A program made the position numbers and the translations under genes. A stretch of 64,000 nt of DNA, from assembly GCA_928721915.1 (NCBI GenBank), contig CAKMVZ010000001.1:434001-498000 (forward strand). Reading direction: 5' to 3'. Each line of letters begins with the position of its first letter. The first letter of the stretch is position 1. The DNA is from an uncultured Clostridia bacterium (GTDB lineage Bacteria; Bacillota; Clostridia; TANB77; CAG-508). Positions 18,327-25,855 of the stretch are shown here, piece by piece. Under the pieces are notes generated by a model. The model searched no databases and was not told the origin of the DNA. It saw nothing but the letters and a program-made list of their open reading frames with translations.

Positions 18327-19354
18327 TTTTAAAATTATTTGCATGTTTATTATGGTTTGTAATAATTCCAGAATTTATTGGCCTTGGTATTTTAAATTTT
18401 AAAAAAGAAAATAAGAGTATGGTATTTTCTTTAGTTGTAGGATACATATTTGGTTTTGCACTTTTTCAAATTTTAGCAATTCCTATGATATTTATGCATC
18501 TTAAATTTACTACTTTAGCATATTTATGGGCTAGTTTAATGGCTATTTTAGCGATAATTTCAAGTGTATTAGTAAGAAAAAAATTAAAAGAAATAGTAAA
18601 AGAAAATATAAATACTTTAAAGACTTTTCCAAAATTTTTAAGTATAATTCTTATTATAATTGTGTTATTTCAAGCATTTATGGCTTTTAAATATATGCAT
18701 GAAGATGATGATGACTCTAATTTTGTTGCTAAAGCTACAATTGCAACAGATACCAATACTTTGTATGAATATGATGACACAGGACATAAATTAAATCAAG
18801 TTCCAGCAAGAAATGGACTTTCTCCATATCCAATTTATACTGCGACAATTGCAAAATTAATAGGGTTACATCCTACAGTTGTTGCCCATACAGTTTTCCC
18901 ACCTGTATTTATAATTTTAGCTTATATGATTTATTATTTAGTTGGAAAAGCTTTATTTAAAGATGATAAACAAAAAATTACTGTATTTTTAATAATTTTA
19001 GCTATTATTTATATGTTTGGTGATTATACAAGATATTCTGTTTTTGTAAGACTTTTATATAGATTGTGGCAAGGAAAATCAATGTTATGTGCTTTAATTT
19101 TACCTTTTATTTGGTACTTATTTTTAAATCATATAGGAAAAGAAGATGATGGAATATATTGGTTTATTTTATTTTTAACTTTAGTAGGTTCAATGCTATT
19201 ATCTTCAATGGCATTATATTTACCGATTCTTGCAGCTGGAATATTAACATTGATTTATTTGATTAAATATAAAAATGCAAAATATTTATTTAAGCTTATT
19301 TTGTGTTGTATACCGTCTATAATATATGGATTTATCTATTTATTTATAAAATAA
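18323..19354 (+). CDS. Polytopic membrane protein, front half of a possible split protein
   Basis: 343 residues with about nine hydrophobic helices. A conserved-looking loop follows residue 130 (HEDDDDSNFVAKATIATDTNTLY), then PARNGLSPYPIYTATIAKL. It ends in membrane helices, and the next gene resumes with further helices and a soluble tail, so the pair may correspond to one longer membrane protein in relatives. Translationally coupled to the preceding gene. Confidence 0.55.
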   Translation: MILKLFACLLWFVIIPEFIGLGILNFKKENKSMVFSLVVGYIFGFALFQILAIPMIFMHLKFTTLAYLWASLMAILAIISSVLVRKKLKEIVKENINTLKTFPKFLSIILIIIVLFQAFMAFKYMHEDDDDSNFVAKATIATDTNTLYEYDDTGHKLNQVPARNGLSPYPIYTATIAKLIGLHPTVVAHTVFPPVFIILAYMIYYLVGKALFKDDKQKITVFLIILAIIYMFGDYTRYSVFVRLLYRLWQGKSMLCALILPFIWYLFLNHIGKEDDGIYWFILFLTLVGSMLLSSMALYLPILAAGILTLIYLIKYKNAKYLFKLILCCIPSIIYGFIYLFIK

Positions 19355-19384
19355 AATTGCTTTAGAAAATAAATGGAGGATAAA

Positions 19385-21013
19385 ATGATAGAAAAGATTT
19401 TTAATGTTATAAAATTTTCTTTTACAGAAGAAATATTTGGGTATATAAATGAAGCATATACTAGAGCTTTAGGTACAGGTCTATATTTAGGAATGTTTTT
19501 CTTAGCAGTAATATTTGTTATTTTAGAAGCAAAAAAAGAAGAAAAAAATAGAGTAAAATTAGTTTTTGGAGTTTATTCAATAATTGTTTTGCTTTTAGCT
19601 TTAAATCCTATTTTTGCAAATATTTCAATAGCAGTAATAGGCTCAGAAGTTTATTGGAGAGTCTACTGGCTTTTACCAATTGGATTACTTTTGGCATATG
19701 TTTTTACAGAATTAATTTATAAAATGCCTACAAAATTAAAAAAAGTTTTAGCTTCAATTTTAGTTATTTTTATTATTATAATTGGAGGAAAATGGGTTTA
19801 TACTGAAGAAAATTTTACAAAAGTTAATAATTATTATAAAATACCAGATACTGCATTAGATGCAATCTTACAGGTATCAGAAGATGATGAAGAATATAAA
19901 CAATTAGCTGGTCCTTTAAAATTTCAAGTTTATACAAGACAAGTTGATGGGAATATAATTCTTTCAGAAGGAAGAAGTTTTTCTGGAACTTATCCAGAAG
20001 ATTCTATAGTTACATATATAATGAATTCGGATTATTCAAATATATATAAAAAGGCTGTAGAAATAAATTGTAATTATGTTGTACTAAGCAATAGTTCTAA
20101 AAATCCAAATGATGATTTAACAAATTATGGTTTTACCAAATTTTATGAAAACGTCGATTATACTGTATATAAATTAGAAGAAAACACAAGTTGGGTGGTT
20201 ACTCAATATGGTGAAGATGAAGATGTTCAATTAATGTGTTTTACGATTGAGGGAAATAAAAATGGCTTAGTTATAATAGATGGTGGATATGATAATGATG
20301 AAGAAACTTTAAAATTTTTAGAAGAAAAAATAAAAGAAAATGGTAATGTAGTAAATACCTGGATATTAACTCATTTTGATGAAGATCATGCAGGAGCATA
20401 TATGGCTTTAAGAGATAGAATTAGTAACTTAAAGGTAGGAAAACTATATGTTCCAGATATGCCAGATTATGAAACTTGTGTAGAAAGTGTTAGTTGGTAT
20501 GAGGAAGATGAATTAAATTTACTAAAAAAATATTTAAGTCTTAATGTGCCAGAAAAAGAGCTAGTTCATGCAGGAGATATTATAGATAATGTTATAGGTT
20601 TAAAAATGGAAGTATTAAGTTCTTATGATGATTGGATGGAAGAAAAAAATATGTCTAATTTGTTAAATAATGGATCTATAGTATTTAAATTATATGGAAA
20701 TGAAGAATCAATAATGTTTTGTGGAGATGCTCAGTCTAAAGAAATATCAGATCATATTTTAAAAGATTATTCAAAAGAAGAATTAAAATCAGATTATTTG
20801 CAAGTTGCACATCATGGAAATAATAGTTTTTCAGATGATTTTTATGAAACAGTAAACCCAAAAGTTGCATTTTTTCCAGCTCCAACAGATATTATGGAAA
20901 ATGTAAATAATGTCTCATGGTTTAGTGTAGAAGAAATTTCTAAGCTCTTAGAAGATATGGGAGCTAAAATATATAGTTTTGCTGATTCACCTTCGCAAAT
21001 TGTTATGAAATAA
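19385..21013 (+). CDS. Membrane protein fused to a metallo-beta-lactamase domain
   Basis: 542 residues from ATG 19385, chosen over 19373 because GGAGG lies 5 bases upstream. Residues 1-140 hold about four membrane helices; 140-270 are an extracytoplasmic domain; about 275-540 form a metallo-beta-lactamase fold with IIDGGYDNDEET, THFDEDHAGAY (metal-binding THxDxDHxG), FCGDAQSKE and VAHHGNNS, close to the C-terminal domain of ComEC and related phosphodiesterases. No ComEC competence core is present. Function unknown; the fusion is unusual. Confidence 0.6.
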   Translation: MIEKIFNVIKFSFTEEIFGYINEAYTRALGTGLYLGMFFLAVIFVILEAKKEEKNRVKLVFGVYSIIVLLLALNPIFANISIAVIGSEVYWRVYWLLPIGLLLAYVFTELIYKMPTKLKKVLASILVIFIIIIGGKWVYTEENFTKVNNYYKIPDTALDAILQVSEDDEEYKQLAGPLKFQVYTRQVDGNIILSEGRSFSGTYPEDSIVTYIMNSDYSNIYKKAVEINCNYVVLSNSSKNPNDDLTNYGFTKFYENVDYTVYKLEENTSWVVTQYGEDEDVQLMCFTIEGNKNGLVIIDGGYDNDEETLKFLEEKIKENGNVVNTWILTHFDEDHAGAYMALRDRISNLKVGKLYVPDMPDYETCVESVSWYEEDELNLLKKYLSLNVPEKELVHAGDIIDNVIGLKMEVLSSYDDWMEEKNMSNLLNNGSIVFKLYGNEESIMFCGDAQSKEISDHILKDYSKEELKSDYLQVAHHGNNSFSDDFYETVNPKVAFFPAPTDIMENVNNVSWFSVEEISKLLEDMGAKIYSFADSPSQIVMK

Positions 21014-21015
21014 TA

Positions 21016-21043
21016 TTTACTTTTTAAGATTTTGTGATATAAT
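21016..21043 (+). promoter_or_regulatory. Promoter upstream of the serS leader
   Basis: TATAAT at 21038-21043 with a weak TTTACT at 21016-21021, 16 bases apart. The leader ORF starts about 40 bases after the -10. Confidence 0.5.
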
Positions 21044-21082
21044 AGTTGCACTAGTAATTTTGTTTATAGAAGGAGAAAAAAT

Positions 21083-21142
21083 ATGAAAAAGATTCTTGAG
21101 CGGACTTTCGGAGAAGAAGTAAAAAAGGGTAATTTCATATAA
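21083..21142 (+). CDS. Short leader ORF with a CGG codon, upstream of serS
   Basis: ATG 21083 has a good RBS (AAGGAG at 21070-21075). Codon 7 is CGG (21101-21103). With normal reading the peptide is MKKILERTFGEEVKKGNFI, ending at 21142, two bases before the serS RBS. With a +1 shift at CGG it becomes MKKILEGLSEKK, ending at 21122. The two outcomes would leave the ribosome at different distances from the serS start. A regulatory leader is an inference from position; it may also be a small peptide gene or chance. Confidence 0.45.
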   Translation: MKKILERTFGEEVKKGNFI

Positions 21143-21158
21143 ATTGGAGGTATATAAT

Positions 21159-22442
21159 ATGATAGATATAAAATTAATAAGAGAAAATCCGGAGTTAGTT
21201 AAAGAAAATATAAAGAAAAAATTTCAAGATCAAAAATTAGTTTTAGTTGATGAAGTTATAGAATTAGATAAAAAATCAAGAGAACTTACTTTAATGTGTG
21301 ATGAACTTCGTATGAAAAGAAATTCTATAAGCAAAGAAATTGGAATTCTTATGTCTCAAGGAAAAAAAGAAGAGGCTGAAAACAGAAAAAAAGAAGTAAA
21401 TGAGATAAATGAAAAATTATCTGCAAATGAAGGTGAAGAAGAAAGATTAAAAGAAGAAATAAAACAAAGAATGATGAAAATTCCAAATATTATGGATAAG
21501 TCAGTTCCTATTGGAAAAGATGATTCTGAAAATGTTGAAAATGAAAAATTTGGAGAGCCAGTTGTTCCAAATTATGAAATACCATATCATGCAGATATTA
21601 TAGAAAGTTTAAATGGTTTAGATAAAGAAAGTGCTGGAAGAACTAGCGGAAATGGATTTTATTTCCTAATGGGAGATATTGCAAGACTTCATGAAGCAAT
21701 GATTGCCTATGCTAGAGATTTTATGATAAATAAAGGCTTTACTTATTGTATTCCACCATTTATGATTCGTTCTGATGTTGTAAATGGAGTTATGAGTTTT
21801 GAAGAATTAGAAGCAATGATGTATAAAATTGAAGGCGAAGATTTATATTTAATTGGAACAAGTGAACATTCAATGATTGGTAAATTTAAAGGTCAAATTG
21901 TAAAAGAAGAAGAATTGCCAATCAGAATCACAGGATATTCTCCATGTTTTAGAAAAGAAGTTGGTTCACATGGATTAGAAGAAAGAGGTTTATATAGAGT
22001 TCATCAATTTGAAAAACAAGAAATGATAGTTTTGTGTAAGCCAGAAGAGCAAATGGATTGGTATAATAAAATGTGGCAATATACAGTAGAATTTTTTAGA
22101 AGCTTAGATGTACCAGTAAGAACTCTAGAGTGTTGTAGTGGAGATTTGGCAGATTTAAAAGTTAAATCATGTGATGTTGAGGCTTGGAGCCCTAGACAGA
22201 AAAAATACTTTGAAGTAGGAAGTTGTTCAACTTTAGGAGATGCGCAAGCAAGACGTCTTGGAATTAGAGCAAAAGGTGAAAAAGGAAATTATTTAGTTGC
22301 AACTTTAAATAATACTGTAGTTGCAAGTCCTAGAGGTTTAATTGCAGTTATAGAGAATAATTATCAAGAAGATGGTTCAATAAAAATTCCAGAAGTTTTA
22401 TGGCAATATATGGGTGGAAATAAAGTGATTACAAAAAAATAA
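21159..22442 (+). CDS. serS: Seryl-tRNA synthetase
   Basis: 427 residues from ATG 21159 (RBS GGAGG at 21146). An N-terminal coiled-coil arm (about residues 28-105) binds tRNA-Ser. Class II motifs follow: motif 1 around ARDFMINKGFT, motif 2 with TGYSPCFRKEVGS, and motif 3 NNTVVASPRGLIAVIENN. It charges tRNA-Ser and supplies Ser-tRNA-Sec where present. No in-frame CGG inside the gene, but a CGG-containing short ORF precedes it. No T-box leader is evident. Confidence 0.94.
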   Translation: MIDIKLIRENPELVKENIKKKFQDQKLVLVDEVIELDKKSRELTLMCDELRMKRNSISKEIGILMSQGKKEEAENRKKEVNEINEKLSANEGEEERLKEEIKQRMMKIPNIMDKSVPIGKDDSENVENEKFGEPVVPNYEIPYHADIIESLNGLDKESAGRTSGNGFYFLMGDIARLHEAMIAYARDFMINKGFTYCIPPFMIRSDVVNGVMSFEELEAMMYKIEGEDLYLIGTSEHSMIGKFKGQIVKEEELPIRITGYSPCFRKEVGSHGLEERGLYRVHQFEKQEMIVLCKPEEQMDWYNKMWQYTVEFFRSLDVPVRTLECCSGDLADLKVKSCDVEAWSPRQKKYFEVGSCSTLGDAQARRLGIRAKGEKGNYLVATLNNTVVASPRGLIAVIENNYQEDGSIKIPEVLWQYMGGNKVITKK

Positions 22443-22449
22443 AAAAATT

Positions 22450-22480
22450 CTCCTCTTAAATTATAGAGGAGTTTTTTTAT
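22450..22480 (+). terminator. Terminator of serS
   Basis: CTCCTCT (22450-22456) pairs with AGAGGAG (22465-22471), followed by seven T. Confidence 0.85.
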
Positions 22481-22555
22481 TTAATGTATTTACTTTATGA
22501 GATAATAGGTGTAAAATTTTATATAGATTAAACAAATGAGGTTGGTAAAATTTAA

Positions 22556-23149
22556 ATGAAAAAAGTATATATAGTTTTAACACATACAAAAACAATATTA
22601 TCAAGATTAATTAAGGAATTTACAAAATGTGAATTTTCACATGTTTCTATTTCTTTGGATGTTGATTTAAATAAAATGTATAGCTTTGGAAGATTAAATG
22701 CATATAATCCTTTCTTTGCTGGCTTTGTTCATGAGTATATAAACAAAGGAACTTTTAAAAGATTTTATAAAACCAAAACAAAAGTATATTCTTTAAATGT
22801 GACTGATGAAGAATATGCAAAAATAGAAAATACTATAAATCAAATAAAAGCAGAAAAGGAAAAGTATAAATTTAATATAATAGGTCTAGTTGCAGCAGGA
22901 GTACATAAAAAAATAGGAAATGATCATTCGTTTTATTGTGCAGAATTTGTAAAATATGTTTTAGAAAATGCAGGAATAAAAACAAATTTGCCAGAAATAG
23001 TAAAACCTGAGCATTTTGAAAGTTTAGAAGATATAAATGAGATTTATTATGGATTATTAAAAAAATATAGAGCACCAAAAGATAGTTTAAAAGATTTAAT
23101 AAGGGAAAATTTATTAAATTATTCAAATCAAAAACAAGGTTTAATATAA
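22556..23149 (+). CDS. YiiX/YebB-like NlpC/P60-type hydrolase
   Basis: 197 residues. A conserved His lies in EFSHVSISLD (about residue 29), and a Cys in SFYCAEFVKYVLENAGI (about residue 128). This His-before-Cys order is the circularly permuted NlpC/P60 (YiiX-like) thiol hydrolase arrangement. No signal peptide. The substrate is unknown; relatives include peptidases and acyltransferases. Confidence 0.65.
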   Translation: MKKVYIVLTHTKTILSRLIKEFTKCEFSHVSISLDVDLNKMYSFGRLNAYNPFFAGFVHEYINKGTFKRFYKTKTKVYSLNVTDEEYAKIENTINQIKAEKEKYKFNIIGLVAAGVHKKIGNDHSFYCAEFVKYVLENAGIKTNLPEIVKPEHFESLEDINEIYYGLLKKYRAPKDSLKDLIRENLLNYSNQKQGLI

Positions 23150-23200
23150 AATAGAGCCATTTTTGTATATAATCAATGCAAAAATGGCTCTATTTTTATA
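23148..23200. terminator. Strong bidirectional terminator
   Basis: AAAATAGAGCCATTTTTG (23148-23165) pairs perfectly with CAAAAATGGCTCTATTTT (23179-23196). Confidence 0.9.
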
Positions 23201-23206
23201 CTTTTC

Positions 23207-23235
23207 TTGAAATCACAATTTTTTTATGATAAAAT
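23207..23235 (+). promoter_or_regulatory. SigA-type promoter of purA
   Basis: TTGAAA (23207-23212), 17-base spacer, TAAAAT (23230-23235). It is AT-rich like the host sequence although the gene itself looks foreign. Confidence 0.6.
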
Positions 23236-23299
23236 ATTTACGTAAGTTTTTATGGTAACTTGACACAGTGCTAACTGTAGAAAGGAAAAGGTTTTAGGA

Positions 23300-24646
23300 A
23301 TGGTTGGTAAAGTAAATCCTATAAGAAATGTTTGGATCATTGAGGGAACAGCTTGGGGAGATTGCGGAAAAGGACGGGCTGCATTTTTTGAATGTGAAGA
23401 TGCAGATATTGTAGTTCGAGCAACTGGGGGAAATAATGCAGGTCATACCATTGTTTATAATGGAAAGAAATATGCATTGCATTTGATTCCTTCTGGTATT
23501 ATCCGTGATGGCGTAGTAAGCGTTATTTCTCATGGTGTAGTCATTGATCCTGAGGTTTTGATTCAGGAGATTGAAATGCTTCAGAGCGACGGGATTGAAG
23601 TTTCGCCTATAAATCTTATGATTAGTGGAAGAGCACATGTTATTTTTCCATTTCATAAGCAGGATGATGCTTTAGATGAATTCCGAAAAGGAGCTGGAAA
23701 AGTTGGAACAACAGGCAGAGGAATAGGACCAACATATGCAGATAAAGCAGACCGTATTGGAATTCGCATGTGGGACTTACTTCTTCCAATTGACAAGCTT
23801 GAAAGTAAGGTTAAAACTTTACTTGATATTCATAATAAGGAATTTGAAAGTTATGGATATCCTACATTTAAGCTTGATGACATGATGGAACTTTGCAAGA
23901 AATGGCGAAGTAAATTGTCTTTATATGTGGAAAACGTAAGTCAATTCCTTGATATGTATGTTGGAACCGCTAAAAAGATTGTGATTGAGGGTGCACAATC
24001 AATCTGGCTGGATTTAGATCTTGGAGATTATCCATTTGTAACATCTTCAAATCCAAATACATCCGGAACGCTTTCTGGTGCCGGAATTGCTCCAATATAT
24101 GTAAAAGAAGTTATTGGAGTTGCTAAAGCTCACAACTCTCGAGTTGGTGAAGGCCCGTTTGAAACTGAAGAAAGCGGATTTCAAGGTGATATCATTCGTG
24201 ATGAAGGTCATGAATACGGAACTACAACTGGAAGACCTCGGAGATGTGGCTGGTTTGATTTAGTAAGATTTAAAGCTGCAACAAAACGGTTAGGTCTTAC
24301 CAAAATTAACTTAAACCATCTTGACACAATAGGAAAAGTCGGTTTAAGACTTGCTGAAGAATTTGGAGTACAGGATGGTATCAAGATTTGTACATCTTAC
24401 AGGTATAATGGTAATAAAATTACGTATATGCCTGAAGATGTGGATGTTTTGGGAGAAAGACCAGTTCCAGAAGATGTTGTTTCCTTTAAAGGTTGGAAAA
24501 TACCCGAAGGTTGTAAAACTTATGATGATCTTCCGGCTGAGGCAAGACGCTTTATTGAAACAATTGAAGAGGCAGTTCAGGTTCCAATTACTTATATTGG
24601 TATTGGACCTGACAATAGCCAGACGATTGTACGTGAAGAAATTTAA
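23300..24646 (+). CDS. purA: Adenylosuccinate synthetase, divergent, with in-frame sense CGG codons
   Basis: 448 residues. Converts IMP, aspartate and GTP to adenylosuccinate. Family motifs: WGDCGKGR (usual WGDEGKGK, so Glu is Cys and Lys is Arg), ATGGNNAGHTIVYNG (usual GGHNAGHT), TTGRGIGPTYADKADR, EGAQSIWLDLDLGDYP, and GRPRRCGWFD. Codon use is richer in C and G than in the neighbours. CGG at 23375-23377, 24239-24241 and 24287-24289 is in frame and must be read as a sense codon (Arg in the family) without a shift, in contrast to the flanking native genes. Probably recently acquired. Confidence 0.88.
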   Translation: MVGKVNPIRNVWIIEGTAWGDCGKGRAAFFECEDADIVVRATGGNNAGHTIVYNGKKYALHLIPSGIIRDGVVSVISHGVVIDPEVLIQEIEMLQSDGIEVSPINLMISGRAHVIFPFHKQDDALDEFRKGAGKVGTTGRGIGPTYADKADRIGIRMWDLLLPIDKLESKVKTLLDIHNKEFESYGYPTFKLDDMMELCKKWRSKLSLYVENVSQFLDMYVGTAKKIVIEGAQSIWLDLDLGDYPFVTSSNPNTSGTLSGAGIAPIYVKEVIGVAKAHNSRVGEGPFETEESGFQGDIIRDEGHEYGTTTGRPRRCGWFDLVRFKAATKRLGLTKINLNHLDTIGKVGLRLAEEFGVQDGIKICTSYRYNGNKITYMPEDVDVLGERPVPEDVVSFKGWKIPEGCKTYDDLPAEARRFIETIEEAVQVPITYIGIGPDNSQTIVREEI

Positions 24647-24691
24647 TTTAAAATGTAACTTATTAACTGTTGCCTAAAGACTTACTTTTTG

Positions 24692-24720
24692 GGTCAGCTC
24701 TATGGAGCTGGCCTTTTTAT
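24692..24720 (+). terminator. Terminator of purA
   Basis: GGTCAGCTC (24692-24700) pairs with GAGCTGGCC (24705-24713), then TTTTTAT. Confidence 0.8.
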
Positions 24721-24854
24721 ATTAAAATGAAACTTAGGGCTCATTCTTGAAATGTGATATAAATCATGTTAAAATAAAAAATATGTTAAGCAGACAAAAA
24801 ATAGAAAGGAGTATATAATATAGTTTAATTTTTTATATTATATAAATAGTAAGT

Positions 24855-25450
24855 ATGCAAGTTAAAAATCCTAAATTTGAAATATCAGCTGTAAGTAAAA
24901 AACAATATCCTAAAGGAAATTTACCAGAAATAGTCTTAGTTCGGGAAATCTAATGTTGGAAAATCATCTTTTATAAATACAATGGTAGGTAGAAAAAGTT
25001 TAGCAAGAACTAGTAATACACCTCGGAAAAACAAGACAAATAAATTTTTATAATATAGATGATAAATTTTATTTTGTGGATTTACCTGGTTATGGATTTA
25101 GTAAAATGTCAAAACAGGAAAAAATAGTTTCAGGAAAATATATTGAAGAATATTTAGAAGAAGGAAAAAATATTGCGCTTATAATTCTTATTTTGGATAT
25201 AAGACATAAACCAACAGAAGATGATTTACTTATGTACAATTATATTTTAAGAAGCAATTTACCATTTATAGTTTTAACAAACAAAGCAGATAAAATTGCT
25301 GTAACAAAAGTAGATGGAGAAGTTCAAAAAATAAAAGAAATTTTAAAAATTTCATACAGCACAATATTACCTTTCTCTTCAGAGAGAAAGATATACCAAG
25401 AAAAAGTATGGAAAGAAATAGAAAAATTTTTATTGAATAGCAGTTTATGA
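24855..25450 (+). CDS. engB: Ribosome-biogenesis GTPase EngB (YsxC), two CGG +1 shifts
   Basis: Assembly GTPase for the 50S subunit. The N-terminus ISAVSKKQYPKGNLPEI matches YsxC. CGG at 24942-24944 (here CGGG) breaks the frame just before the P-loop; skipping C gives LVGKSNVGKSSFINTM. CGG at 25024-25026 breaks it again; skipping C gives SNTPGKTRQINFYNI (G2 region). DLPGYGF (G3) and TNKADK (G4) follow. Total 197 residues, the normal length. An essential gene in most bacteria, and neither half could work alone. Confidence 0.92.
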
Positions 25451-25460
25451 TGAATAGCTG

Positions 25461-25661
25461 CTATTCAATTTTTTTATACTGCTCAATCAAAAACTCATGA
25501 AGCGCTTCCTCAGACTTTATTTTATATGCATAATAATCTAATAAATGGCAATTTTGAGCTAGTTGCATATTAGAATATGAATTTTTAAGGGAATTCTGTA
25601 TCTCATTAATTTGAGAAATTAAATCCATTTTTTTTATTTCTAATATTTTTTCTTCTTTCAT
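25461..25661 (-). CDS. Small YaaL-like (DUF2508-type) protein
   Basis: 66 residues from ATG 25661, chosen because GGAGG lies 11 bases upstream. Helical, with a NCHLLDYYAYKIKSEEALHEFL segment resembling the end of DUF2508/YaaL proteins of sporulating Firmicutes. It is convergent with engB. Identification is by pattern only. Confidence 0.5.
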   Translation of the reverse strand: MKEEKILEIKKMDLISQINEIQNSLKNSYSNMQLAQNCHLLDYYAYKIKSEEALHEFLIEQYKKIE

Positions 25662-25855
25662 AAAAATAAATTCCTCCAATTTATGTATAAAACTATTTTA
25701 TTTCAAAAAAATTATTTTATTCACTTTTAAAAATAAAAATAGTAATTAAATTAAATTTTAAACTTTTGGTAAGATTGACTAATTTGTATTTCGTGTGATA
25801 AAATTAGCAATATTAAATTAAAATAATCATTTAATTAAAAGGAGTGATTATATAA

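Noticed and set aside
20027..20035. TTCGG in AAT TCG GAT of the MBL fusion gene, and TCG GAA at 34410 in asd
   Set aside because: CGG spans two codons, no frame change occurs. They serve as internal controls that only in-frame CGG matters.
21030..21158. T-box riboswitch before serS
   Set aside because: The leader is only about 110 bases and has no T-box sequence or antiterminator; it holds only the short ORF.
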